A DNA stretch of 64,000 nt from Plantactinospora endophytica (lineage in GTDB: Bacteria > Actinomycetota > Actinomycetes > Mycobacteriales > Micromonosporaceae). The notes beneath the pieces were generated by a model that was not told the origin of the DNA, made no database searches, and saw only the letters and a program-made list of their open reading frames with translations. The DNA lies in NCBI RefSeq assembly GCF_016862915.1, contig NZ_BONW01000021.1:1-64000 (forward strand). Direction: 5' to 3'. Shown here one piece after another: positions 1 through 8,101 of this stretch (its first letter is position 1; each line of letters begins with the position of its first letter). The position numbers and the translations under genes are program-made.

Positions 1-46
1 GCTGACATATCGCTCCTAACAGGAGGGTTGGGGTGGCCGGCCGCGT

Positions 47-826
47 TCAGGCCGGGTGGGTTCCGTCGGACGGGTCGGCGCGGTGGCGGATCGCCGTGGC
101 GGTGTCGGCCAGGGTGGACTCGACGTGCCCGAGGTGCCGTCGCATCGCCACCTCGGCGGCGTCCGGGTCCCGGGCGGCGATCGCCTCGACGATCGCGGCG
201 TGTTCGTCGAGCGACTGTGCCGCTCGGCCGGGTACCAGGATGGTGCGGTACTGGAACCGGACGAGTTGGCCGCGCAGTCCGGCGATCAGCTTGGCGGCGG
301 TGTCGTGCCGGGCCGCCGCGATGATCGCGGCATGCAGGTTGGCGTTGCCCTCCGAGTAGCCGAGCAGGTCGTCGGAGTCCAACCGCTGGGCCATCCGGTC
401 GAGCACCGCGCGGATCTCGGTGACCTCCCGGGCGGTCGCGTTCGACGCCGCCTGCCGGGCGGTTAGCGCCTCCAGCACGGCCCGCACCTGGAGGATCTCG
501 ACCGCCTCCTCCTCGCTGACCAACCGGACGTGCGCGCCCCGGTTCGGAGTGAGCACCACCAGGCCGTCCTGACCGAGCCGGACCAGTGCGGTACGCACGA
601 CTCCCCGGCTGACCTGTAGCCGGCTTGCCAACTCGACCTCGATCAGCCGCTCGTTGGGCATCAGGTCACCCCGGTGGATCGCCTGGCGGAGTTCCTCGTA
701 CGCCTCGTCGGCGGAGCTGGCCGCCCGGCGGCGGGGTGTTGTTGTCGCCTGCTGTCCGGCGGCCGGTGGCGGTTGCTCGTCGCCGGCTGCCGGCGTCCCC
801 CGGTCGATCTTGCCAGCCCGCAACAT
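47..826 (-). CDS. GntR-family transcriptional regulator (FCD/FadR subfamily)
   Basis: A 259-residue DNA-binding regulator. An N-terminal winged helix (about residues 38-105, with the recognition segment LQVSRGVVRTAL) is followed by an all-helical FCD ligand-binding domain (about 115-240) rich in conserved His/Asp/Arg. The first 35 residues are low-complexity and Ala/Gln/Pro-rich. The ATG lies 276 bp from, and divergent to, the NMT1-type transporter operon. The shared region carries TTGT/ACAA dyads, so it most likely regulates that transporter in response to the transported ligand. The family assignment is firm; the ligand and target are inferred from the divergent arrangement. Confidence 0.9.
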   Translation of the reverse strand: MLRAGKIDRGTPAAGDEQPPPAAGQQATTTPRRRAASSADEAYEELRQAIHRGDLMPNERLIEVELASRLQVSRGVVRTALVRLGQDGLVVLTPNRGAHVRLVSEEEAVEILQVRAVLEALTARQAASNATAREVTEIRAVLDRMAQRLDSDDLLGYSEGNANLHAAIIAAARHDTAAKLIAGLRGQLVRFQYRTILVPGRAAQSLDEHAAIVEAIAARDPDAAEVAMRRHLGHVESTLADTATAIRHRADPSDGTHPA

Positions 827-1102
827 TGTCTCCTAGATTATCAACAATCTTGTGGACAGGATTGTGCTCAGGAAGCCAGTTGTCAACAACGCGTTGAACA
901 GCCGAAAGTCCTTGCAACAGCACCGAAGCGGTCGGTTTTGGTCGCAACACTTGACCAGTCCTCGTCGGTGACAAGCCGGACACGAGTCATCTACGATTCT
1001 CGACCGGGCGAGGGCCCCGGGCCGATCGAGCTTCGACCGGGCGAGGGCCCCTCAGCGGGTCTGCTGACGTCCGCTCTCGACAAGCTAAAGCTGGAGGCAA
1101 AC
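827..1102 (+). promoter_or_regulatory. Divergent gntR / transporter regulatory region
   Basis: AT-richer than its surroundings. A good promoter for the transporter is GTGACA (968-973) with an 18-bp spacer to TACGAT (992-997), giving a predicted start near 1004 and a leader of about 100 nt. Dyads suited to a GntR protein are GTTGT-CA-ACAAC (879-890) and ACAATC/GATTGT (844-849/860-865). GGAGG at 1093-1097 is the ribosome site for the substrate-binding protein. Assignments are by pattern only. Confidence 0.5.
1000..1051 (+). repeat. Two 19-bp direct repeats in the transporter leader
   Basis: TCGACCGGGCGAGGGCCCC occurs at 1000-1018 and again, identical, at 1033-1051 (33-bp period). Both copies fall inside the predicted 5' leader of the substrate-binding protein gene, just after the putative start near 1004. 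I see no known riboswitch; TPP riboswitch hallmarks are absent. Confidence 0.7.
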
Positions 1103-2116
1103 ATGTTCAGACGCTCTCGCGTGTTCGCGGCAGCGTTGCTGGCAACGGCACTCGCCGCGAGCGGGTGCAGCGGTGGCGACGCCGGGGAGGCGTCGTCCAG
1201 CAAGGAGACCGACAAGGTCGCCTACATCACAGCCTTCGGCGCCGTGGGCCGGGACTCCTTCGTCTGGGTGGCGAAGGAGAAGGGCTACTTCGCCGAGGCC
1301 GGCATCGAGGTCGACATCAAGAAGGGTGCCGGCAACGCCCCGAACCTCACCGCGCTCAAGTCGGGGCAGGTCCAGTTCGCCTCGCTCGACTTCACCGGTG
1401 CGGTGATCCAGGCCGGCAAGGGCGAGTTCACCGACTGGCGGGCCATCGCCGCCGTGCACCAGCAGACGCTGGTCGCGGTGATGACCACCAAGGACACCAA
1501 CATCACCAGCCCGCAGGGCCTGGCCGGCAAGACCATGGCCACCGGCAAGGGCTCGGTCACCGAACTGCTCTTCCCGGCGTACGCCCAGCTCGCCGGGCTG
1601 GACCCGAAGAGCGTCAAGATCGAGGGTGTGCAGACCACCGCGCTCAACGGTCTGATGACGAGCCGGCAGGTGGACGCCCTCGGCACCTTCCTGCTCAGCC
1701 GGGGCGCACTCGCGGCGGCCTCCAAGAAGGAGGTCGTGGTACTGCCGTACAGCGACTACCTGCGGGACCTGTTCGGCAACGCCATCATCACCACCCCGGC
1801 GCTGATCCAGAAGGACAAGGACCTGGTCACCCGGTTCACCGACGCCCTGCTCAAGGGCCTCCAGTACACGATCGACCACCCGGACGAGGCGGCGGCGATC
1901 CTGAACAAGGCGGAGCCGACCTACCCGGTGGCCTCCGGGGTCGGCGAGATCACCGCGATGAAGCCGTACGTCCCGCCGGCGGGTGACGCGCGGATCGGAT
2001 ACATGGACGAGCAGCGGGTGGCCCGGACCATCGCCATCCTCCAGGGCTCCGGCCTGATGCCCGCCGGACTCACCCCGGCCGATGTGGTCGACTTCAGCTT
2101 CATGAAGAAGAGCTGA
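1103..2116 (+). CDS. ABC transporter substrate-binding lipoprotein, NMT1/THI5-like
   Basis: A 337-residue lipoprotein that captures the substrate outside the membrane for the permease and ATPase that follow. The signal peptide ends in a lipobox with Cys22 (LAASGC), so the mature protein is lipid-anchored. The rest has the NMT1/SsuA-like two-lobed organisation (VAYITAFGAVGRDSF, GYFAEAGIEVDIKKG, LAGKTMATGKGS). The start at 1103 is chosen because GGAGG precedes it and the signal peptide begins there; the longer open frame upstream has no such features. Family members carry sulfonates, nitrate, riboflavin, pyrimidine precursors or aromatic acids. The substrate here cannot be read from sequence. 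Confidence 0.88.
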   Translation: MFRRSRVFAAALLATALAASGCSGGDAGEASSSKETDKVAYITAFGAVGRDSFVWVAKEKGYFAEAGIEVDIKKGAGNAPNLTALKSGQVQFASLDFTGAVIQAGKGEFTDWRAIAAVHQQTLVAVMTTKDTNITSPQGLAGKTMATGKGSVTELLFPAYAQLAGLDPKSVKIEGVQTTALNGLMTSRQVDALGTFLLSRGALAAASKKEVVVLPYSDYLRDLFGNAIITTPALIQKDKDLVTRFTDALLKGLQYTIDHPDEAAAILNKAEPTYPVASGVGEITAMKPYVPPAGDARIGYMDEQRVARTIAILQGSGLMPAGLTPADVVDFSFMKKS

Positions 2117-2146
2117 CGACACCGGTCTCGGCAACCAGCACGAACT

Positions 2147-2178
2147 CGACCGCCGTCCGGACGTCCCGTCGGCGGTCG
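2147..2178 (+). terminator. Intercistronic stem-loop after the binding-protein gene
   Basis: Perfect 9-bp arms CGACCGCCG / CGGCGGTCG (2147-2155 and 2170-2178) lie about 30 nt after the binding-protein stop and well before the permease start at 2339. There is no U-tract. It may act as an attenuator or 3' stabiliser that keeps binding-protein mRNA more abundant than permease mRNA. Confidence 0.45.
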
Positions 2179-2338
2179 GGAGCGCTCGACCGGGAAGACG
2201 GGACGGTGGTCGGACCGGCCGCCGTCCCTTCCCCGCCCCACCGCCGGGCGCCCACCGCCCGGCCCGGTACCTCCGGACGCGACGTTCCGCGCCGCCCGGC
2301 CTCCCGCTCGCCGCCCGAAAGGACCCACGGGATTCACC

Positions 2339-3127
2339 ATGACTGACAAGACGACCGACGCCGGGCCGCGACGTCTGTGGTTCAACGCCGGGCTGCCCAC
2401 CCTGGGCGTCGCGCTGGCGCTCGGCATCTGGTGGCTGATCATCATCGCCTTCGGCATCGACTCGTTCTGGCTTCCCGCGCCCCCGGACGTGCTGGAGGCG
2501 TTCCAGCGGCTGCCCGGACACCTGATCGAGCAGGCCGGGGTGACCCTGATGACGACGACCGTCGGCTTCGCCATCGGCGCCGTCGGCGGAGCCGCCGTCG
2601 CGGTCCTGTTCGCCGCGTCCCGGACGATCGAGCGGATGACCATGCCGCTGATCGCGGCGGTCAACGCCGTACCGAAGGCCGCGCTCGCCCCGCTGCTCAT
2701 CGTCTGGATCGGGCTGAACACCCAGGCCAAGATCGTCATGGTCGTACTGCTCTGCTTCTTCCCGGTCCTGGTCTCCACCATGGCCGGCCTGACCTCGGTC
2801 CCCAACGACCTGCGCGAGGTGGCCCACTCGCTCTCCGCCTCCTGGTGGCAGACCTTCCTGAAGATCCGGATGGCCTGGGCGCTGCCGCAGATCTTCGTCG
2901 GTCTGAAGGTGGCCTCCTCGCTGGCCATCATCGGCGCGGTCATCGCGGAACTCACCAACCCCGAGCGCGGGCTCGGCTCGGTCGTCGTCAGTTCCAGCCA
3001 GTCCGCCGACACGCCGCTCGCCTTCGCCGCGCTGACCCTGCTCGCGCTGATGGGCGCCGGGCTGTTCTACCTGGTCACGGCGCTGGAACGACTCCTCGTA
3101 CCGTGGGCCCGGGCGATCTCGTCGTGA
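2339..3127 (+). CDS. ABC transporter permease (SsuC/NMT1-type)
   Basis: A 262-residue inner-membrane permease with about six hydrophobic spans. It carries the cytoplasmic EAA-type loop contacting the ATPase (DLREVAHSLSASWWQTFLKIRMAWALPQI, around residues 160-187), typical of BPD_transp_1 permeases that work with NMT1/SsuA binding proteins. It follows the binding-protein gene after 222 bp containing a stem-loop, and precedes the ATPase gene by 29 bp. The ATG at 2339 is the first Met; the preceding AAAGGA is a usable ribosome site. Confidence 0.88.
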   Translation: MTDKTTDAGPRRLWFNAGLPTLGVALALGIWWLIIIAFGIDSFWLPAPPDVLEAFQRLPGHLIEQAGVTLMTTTVGFAIGAVGGAAVAVLFAASRTIERMTMPLIAAVNAVPKAALAPLLIVWIGLNTQAKIVMVVLLCFFPVLVSTMAGLTSVPNDLREVAHSLSASWWQTFLKIRMAWALPQIFVGLKVASSLAIIGAVIAELTNPERGLGSVVVSSSQSADTPLAFAALTLLALMGAGLFYLVTALERLLVPWARAISS

Positions 3128-3156
3128 CCGGGACAGACTCCCGCAAGGAGAACCCA

Positions 3157-3936
3157 ATGATCAAGATCGCCGGACTCTCCCGGACGTTCCGGGGAAAATC
3201 CGGGACCGTCGAGGCGCTGCGCGACATCAACCTCGACGTCGCCGACGGCGAGTTCCTGGCGGTGATCGGCCGGTCCGGCTGCGGCAAGTCCACCCTGTTG
3301 CGGATCATCGCCGGGCTGATCCCGCCGAGCCAGGGCGAGGTGCTGGTCGCCGGTGACCGGGTCGCCCGACCGCGCCGCGACGTGGCGATGGTGTTCCAGC
3401 GCCCCGCGCTGCTGCCCTGGCGCAGCGTACGGGAGAACGTGATGCTGCCGGTCGAGATCTTCCGCTGGCAGCGGGCCAAGCACCGCGACCACGTACAGCG
3501 ACTGCTGGAGATGACCGGTCTGGAGAGCTTCGCCGACCGGCTGCCGCACGAACTCTCCGGCGGTATGCAACAGCGGGTCTCGCTCTGCCGGGCCCTCATC
3601 CAGCGGCCCAAGGTGCTGCTGATGGACGAGCCGTTCTCCGCGCTGGACGCGCTGACCCGCGAGGAACTCGCCGTCGAGCTCCAACGCATCCACATGGAAC
3701 TCGGCACCACTGTCGTCTTCGTGACCCACTCGATCCAGGAGGCGGTGCTGCTCGCCGACCGGGTGGCCGTACTCAGTGCCCGCCCCGGCCGACTGCGCGA
3801 GCTGGTCGACATCGCCATCCCCCGGCCCCGGACGTTCGGGCACAACGCGCACATGGAGGAGGTCGCCGCCGCCTCCGCCGAGCTGCACCAACTCCTGCTC
3901 GGCGACCACCTGCCGCAGGTCGCCACCGCCGGCTGA
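3157..3936 (+). CDS. ABC transporter ATP-binding protein (SsuB-like)
   Basis: A 259-residue cytoplasmic ATPase that energises the transporter. Visible motifs are Walker A GRSGCGKST (about residues 39-47), Q-loop VFQRPALLPW, signature LSGGMQQRV, Walker B VLLMDEPFSALD and switch His in VTHS. The C-terminus is that of the nitrate/sulfonate/taurine ATPase group. AAGGAG precedes the ATG at 3157. It completes the binding protein-permease-ATPase operon. Confidence 0.92.
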   Translation: MIKIAGLSRTFRGKSGTVEALRDINLDVADGEFLAVIGRSGCGKSTLLRIIAGLIPPSQGEVLVAGDRVARPRRDVAMVFQRPALLPWRSVRENVMLPVEIFRWQRAKHRDHVQRLLEMTGLESFADRLPHELSGGMQQRVSLCRALIQRPKVLLMDEPFSALDALTREELAVELQRIHMELGTTVVFVTHSIQEAVLLADRVAVLSARPGRLRELVDIAIPRPRTFGHNAHMEEVAAASAELHQLLLGDHLPQVATAG

Positions 3937-4021
3937 CGGTCGCCCAGGTCCGCAACACCGAACGTACGTGGCCCGGCCCGCCCTCACAGGGTGTCGGACC
4001 GGGCCACGGGTACGTCTGCGG

Positions 4022-4207
4022 TCAGCCCCTGAGACCGGCCACGAAGGCCCGCCAGGCGACCGGGCCGAAGCGCAGGACCCCGCCGTCGCGGTCCTTGCTG
4101 TCCCGGACCAGTACCCGGCCGGGCAGGTTGTCCGCTACCTCGACACAGGTGCCCTGATTGGAATTGCTGCGACTGCTGGTACGCCACCCGGCGCCCGTCA
4201 TGCCCAT
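4022..4207 (-). CDS. DUF397 domain protein (Scr2-like partner)
   Basis: A 61-residue DUF397 protein with the family landmarks WRTSSRSNSNQGTCVEVA, VRDSKD and FGPVAWRAFVAGLRG. It sits directly downstream of the XRE/DUF5753 gene and overlaps it. Two starts are possible: ATG at 4207, with GGGAGG about 10 nt upstream, or ATG at 4201, whose ATGA overlaps the XRE stop. In actinomycetes, XRE-DUF397 pairs have been described as toxin-antitoxin-like (Scr1/Scr2) or developmental (WhiJ-type) modules. The role here is inferred from that pairing. Confidence 0.85.
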   Translation of the reverse strand: MGMTGAGWRTSSRSNSNQGTCVEVADNLPGRVLVRDSKDRDGGVLRFGPVAWRAFVAGLRG

Positions 4208-5001
4208 CGGTCCGCCACCTCCCGAAGCTTCTCCACCGACTGCTGCGGAGTCAGCGCTTCGCTCAGTATCGCCTCCCATTGCCGCCGGAGCAGTTCCACA
4301 TCCACCCGACGAACCGTGACCTGCCCGCGCAACGGGTTGTCGAGGTAGGCGATTTCCTCGTCGTCCGGCATGGTGGCGATGGTGAACTGCCCGTCCAGCC
4401 CCGCATAGGCCCCGACGCCGACCGGCACCACGTGTAGTCGGAGCCGGGGATGCTCGGCCGCGACCCGGGCCAGTTCAAGGCACTGCTCGCGCATCACCTT
4501 CGCCCCGCCGACGGGCCGCCGGAGCGCCTCCTCGTCCAGCACTGCCACCACCTGGGGCGGGTCCTCGACATCCAGGATGTTGCGACGTTCCAGCCGGGCG
4601 GTCACCCGCTTCTTGACCTCTGCCGACCGCAGCCGGGGATTGCTGGAGAAGACCGCGCGGGCGTACTCCTCGGTCTGGAGCAGGCCCGGGACGTAGGCGT
4701 GCTCGTACCAGCGGAGCAGCACCGCGTCGCGTTCCATCGCCGTCCGCTCCCGGACCCAGGGCGGCTCGTCGTCGAGTTCGGCCAACTCCTTCCACATCCG
4801 TTCGAGGATCCCGCCGGTGTGAAATGTCTTGTCTACCGCGCGCAGGTAGTCGAGCTTCGCCGGTCGGGTGCCGACCTCCACCGCACTGACGTGCGATCCG
4901 GAAAAGTTGATCAGCTTGCCCATCTCGTCCTGGTTCAGCCCAGCGGTGTGCCGTATCCGGCGCAGTTCCCGCAGCAGGAATTCGTTGAACGGGTTGCCCA
5001 T
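4198..5001 (-). CDS. XRE-family regulator with DUF5753 domain (Scr1-like)
   Basis: 267 residues. A helix-turn-helix occupies about residues 8-65 (LRRIRHTAGLNQDEMGKLIN followed by SGSHVSAVEVGTR), and a DUF5753 domain runs from about 90 to the end (WYEHAYVPGLLQTEEYARAV, LDEEALRRPVGG, YLDNPLRGQ). The start MGNPFNEF at 5001 is chosen because GGAGG lies 5 nt upstream; a Met eight codons earlier lacks a site. The stop overlaps the DUF397 gene, implying translational coupling. Confidence 0.9.
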   Translation of the reverse strand: MGNPFNEFLLRELRRIRHTAGLNQDEMGKLINFSGSHVSAVEVGTRPAKLDYLRAVDKTFHTGGILERMWKELAELDDEPPWVRERTAMERDAVLLRWYEHAYVPGLLQTEEYARAVFSSNPRLRSAEVKKRVTARLERRNILDVEDPPQVVAVLDEEALRRPVGGAKVMREQCLELARVAAEHPRLRLHVVPVGVGAYAGLDGQFTIATMPDDEEIAYLDNPLRGQVTVRRVDVELLRRQWEAILSEALTPQQSVEKLREVADRWA

Positions 5002-5054
5002 CGATCCTCCCAGTACGCACACCACGTCGCCGATGCCTGAGCGTAGTTAGTTAA

Positions 5055-7937
5055 TCAACGGAACGTGGTACCGGCAACGGGTACGGCGCCGCCGATCGCG
5101 GCCGGCGGGGTGAAGACGATCGCCCGACCGTTGGCAAGTACCAACTGGTTGACCGCGTACTGCACCGCGTCGGTGCCGGTGGGGTTCTCGATGCCGATCG
5201 TCGCCGAGTTGCCCAACTCCCGTCCGGCGTTCAGCGCGGTGTAGTTGAACACGATCTGGCCCCACTCGGAGAGCACCACCTGGAAGCTGATCCGCGCCGT
5301 CGGTGCGCCGGAGAGCCCGACGTCCTTCCACTCCACCACGAACTGCCGGTCCGGTGCGGTGCCGAGTACGGCGGTCCGGATCCGGGACTCCGGCTGCATC
5401 ACCAGGTCGTCCCAGAACGGGTAGAGCGCGGCGTTCGGTGCGGCCGGGTACGGCAGCGCCCGGTTCGCCGGCCACGAGCCGCGCGGGTCGACGAAGGAGA
5501 GTACGCCGTTCACGTCCACCCAGGCCCGGGAGTGGTTCTGCCCGTAGTACGGGAACGGGAACGGCAACGTCACCGAGGCGTGGTCGTTGTCCCCGGTCAG
5601 CGGCAGCACCGTCGGCCCCGCCGTCAGGTACGCCCGGCCGGTGTGCGTCGTGCACGCGTAGCCGAAGCCGTCCGCGCAGCTACCCGGGGCGCCGTCATAG
5701 CTGGCCGTGTAGGTCCGGTTGGTGGCCGGCGCGGTGATCACGTGGGTCGCGGCACCCCCGTCCGACCAGTTCTGGAAGGTGTACGTCCCCGGCCCGAGCC
5801 GCTGCGGCCCCGGCGCGCTGACCGTGTTGGTCGAGCCGACGATCACCTGCACCACGTTCGGCGTGGTCAGGGTGCGGCCGTTCAGGTTGACCCGCAGTCC
5901 GGCGGGCTTGGTCGCCAGGTTGAGCTGCATGGTCTTCGGGTCGAGCCGGAGCGTCGTGCTGCCGGTCAGTCCGCCGCTGTCCGTGGCGGTCAACGTCAGC
6001 TCCAGATAGGACGGATACTCGTGGTCCGGGGCGACGAACGTCCCGGAGGCCGCCCCGACCAGCTCGCGTACCGGATGGCTGTGGCAGTTGTCCGGCGTGC
6101 TGCAGTGCATGTTGACCAGGTTCCAGGACAGCGCCGAGGCCGGCAGGTCACCCTGCTGCGGATCGGTGGCCCGCCCGCTGAAGGTGACCGTCTGCCCGGT
6201 CGACCAGCGCAGCGCCGCCGTCGGCGTGTCGATCACGGGTACCGGAGCGGCGGTGCCGACCCTGATCTGCACCGTCGCGTTGTGGGTGAGCCCGCCGAAG
6301 TCGACCACCTGCAACCGGGCGGTGTAGGTGCCGACCGCCGGGTACCGGTAGCTGGCGGTCAGCCCGGTCGCGTCGATCGTCCCGTCGTTGGTGAAGTCCC
6401 AGCGGTATTCGAGGATGTCGCCCGGGTCGGGGTCGCTGGAGTTGACGGCGTCGAAGGAGACGGTCAGCGGTGCCCGCCCGCTGGTCGGGGTCGCGTCGAT
6501 GACCGCCCTCGGGTACTGGTTGCCGGAACTGTAGTGGAACCGCCGGACCGTGCCGCCGAGCAGGTCGACGTAGTACAGGTCGTTCTCCGGTCCGATCCGC
6601 AGGTCGACCACGCCGGGGGCGACCGCGAACGGCACGATCCGGGCCGGGTCCGGCAGCCCGTTGGTGCCGGTACGCATCGCCCAGATGCAGCCCCGGGAGT
6701 AGTCGGCGAAGAAGAGCGCCCCGGCGTACGTCGCCGGATAACTCCCGCCGCCGCCCGGATAGAACGCCACCCCGGCCGGGGACGAGCCGCCGGTCGGGCA
6801 GCCGTCGCCGGTCGCCACCTGCTGACTGTGCTGGTAGGTGTAGTACGGCGGGGTGACCGTGCCGGCCGGCTGCGGATAGAGCGTCTCGCAGAGCGACAGG
6901 TTCGCCGCGTTGTAGCCGCCCTGCGGCGCGTTCCCCTCGTAGCAGGGCCAGCCGTAGTTGCGGACCGGCCCGACCGCCGGGTCGACGATCCGGTCGATCT
7001 CCTCCCAGGTACGCCAGCCGACGTCACCGATCCAGACCTCGCTGCTGCCCGGCCGGAACGTCCACCGGTACGGGTTGCGCAGCCCGTACGCGAGGATCCG
7101 CCGGTTGTTCGGGTCGCTGCTCGCCGCCAGCGGGTTGTCCGGCAGCGCCGCCCCGGTGGTCGGGGAGATCCGGATCAGCGTGCCGGAGAGCCCGGTCGGA
7201 TCGGCCGGGGTACGGATGTCCTGGGACCGCAGCCCTCCGCCCTCGGCGCTCGGCGGCGTCATCGACCCACCGGCCGGGACGGGCGGGTCGGCGCAGGGGT
7301 TCGACGGGTTGCCGGCCTGCCCGTAGTCGGTGAAGGTCGCCGACGCCCCGTCGCCGCCGGTGACGTAGAGCGCGCCGTCCGGCCCGAACGCGAGGTCCCC
7401 GATCGAGTGGCTCTCGATCTGGTGGCACCAGTCGTGCAGCAGCACCTGCTCGCTGCCGCTCATCACGTCGCCGCTGGCCCGCAGTCGGGAGACCCGGGCG
7501 CTGGCCTTGCAGTTCCCGATCACCGGACAGGTGTCGTTGTACGTCGGCGCGCCGCCGCCGACCACCCCGTCGTAGGTGTAGCTGACGTAGACGTACGGGT
7601 CGGTGGGGAAGTTCGGCGGCAGGGCCAGGCCGATCAGTCCGAGGTCCTCGTAGTCGTACACCTTGGGCCGCAGGTCGGCGAAGACGGTGGCGGTGTTGTC
7701 GGCCAGGCTGTCGAAGACCTTGACGATGCCGCTCTTCTCCGCGACGAAGACCCGGCCGTCCGTCGCGAAGACCAGCTTGGTGGGCCGGGTCAACCCGGTG
7801 AACACCACCTGCTGGGTGAAGCCGGGCGGGATCGCCGCCGCGGGTTCGGGTTCGAGCGGGGGCAGCCCGACCACGACCGGTACGCCCAGCACGAGTGCCA
7901 GGGTCAGGGCCCAGATGCGTCGCACCGCTCGCGACAT
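5055..7937 (-). CDS. Secreted glucose/sorbosone dehydrogenase-like protein with PKD and C-terminal modules
   Basis: A 960-residue exported multidomain protein. A signal peptide (about residues 1-36, ending PEPAAA) leads into a GSDH beta-propeller (about 40-460) of the PQQ-dependent soluble aldose dehydrogenase type (GFTQQVVFTGLTRPTKLVF, VFVAEKSGIVKV, YGLRNPYRWTF, WIGDVGWRTWEEI, NYGWPCYEG). It is followed by a PKD domain (about 470-555), a region with a CHSHP motif, and a C-terminal nidogen-like beta domain (about 785-950, with FWDDL and FVVEW). GGGAGGA precedes the ATG at 7937. Oxidation of a sugar or polyol is the family expectation; cofactor and substrate are unproven. It is a tandem paralogue of the next gene. 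Confidence 0.82.
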   Translation of the reverse strand: MSRAVRRIWALTLALVLGVPVVVGLPPLEPEPAAAIPPGFTQQVVFTGLTRPTKLVFATDGRVFVAEKSGIVKVFDSLADNTATVFADLRPKVYDYEDLGLIGLALPPNFPTDPYVYVSYTYDGVVGGGAPTYNDTCPVIGNCKASARVSRLRASGDVMSGSEQVLLHDWCHQIESHSIGDLAFGPDGALYVTGGDGASATFTDYGQAGNPSNPCADPPVPAGGSMTPPSAEGGGLRSQDIRTPADPTGLSGTLIRISPTTGAALPDNPLAASSDPNNRRILAYGLRNPYRWTFRPGSSEVWIGDVGWRTWEEIDRIVDPAVGPVRNYGWPCYEGNAPQGGYNAANLSLCETLYPQPAGTVTPPYYTYQHSQQVATGDGCPTGGSSPAGVAFYPGGGGSYPATYAGALFFADYSRGCIWAMRTGTNGLPDPARIVPFAVAPGVVDLRIGPENDLYYVDLLGGTVRRFHYSSGNQYPRAVIDATPTSGRAPLTVSFDAVNSSDPDPGDILEYRWDFTNDGTIDATGLTASYRYPAVGTYTARLQVVDFGGLTHNATVQIRVGTAAPVPVIDTPTAALRWSTGQTVTFSGRATDPQQGDLPASALSWNLVNMHCSTPDNCHSHPVRELVGAASGTFVAPDHEYPSYLELTLTATDSGGLTGSTTLRLDPKTMQLNLATKPAGLRVNLNGRTLTTPNVVQVIVGSTNTVSAPGPQRLGPGTYTFQNWSDGGAATHVITAPATNRTYTASYDGAPGSCADGFGYACTTHTGRAYLTAGPTVLPLTGDNDHASVTLPFPFPYYGQNHSRAWVDVNGVLSFVDPRGSWPANRALPYPAAPNAALYPFWDDLVMQPESRIRTAVLGTAPDRQFVVEWKDVGLSGAPTARISFQVVLSEWGQIVFNYTALNAGRELGNSATIGIENPTGTDAVQYAVNQLVLANGRAIVFTPPAAIGGAVPVAGTTFR

Positions 7938-8101
7938 GGCGGTCCTCCCTCTGCGGCACCGCCGAACCGTTCGGCGGCTGCCGCATTTCAGGATCACCGT
8001 CCGTAGCGGAGCGAACTGTCACGAGGTTGACCAGCGCGGTTAACTGACCGGGCCCTACTAAACGACCGATCATCTTCCCTGGTCAACCGTTCGCACACCG
8101 G
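7938..8101 (-). promoter_or_regulatory. Promoter region of the first dehydrogenase-like gene with 10-bp inverted repeat
   Basis: Perfect arms GGTTGACCAG (8025-8034) and CTGGTCAACC (8079-8088) are separated by 44 bp. On the minus strand TTGACC (8086-8081) with an 18-bp spacer to TTTAGT is a plausible promoter, so one arm overlaps a -35 box. The separated arms could be a looping operator pair. Confidence 0.4.

Noticed and set aside
1000-1102. TPP riboswitch before the NMT1/THI5-like binding protein
   Set aside because: The conserved CTGAGA and GAACCTGAT-type helices are absent. Nothing links the transporter to thiamine beyond the broad family name.
1085-3157. A 690-codon minus-strand open frame opposite the transporter genes
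   Set aside because: It is antisense to the binding-protein and permease genes, which have complete motifs. No start signal or recognisable domain.
7991-8003. A partial match (GGATCACCGTCCG) to the six-paralogue operator upstream of a dehydrogenase-like gene
   Set aside because: Only the centre matches; the CTGTC and CAG outer arms that define the dyad are missing, so chance is likely.
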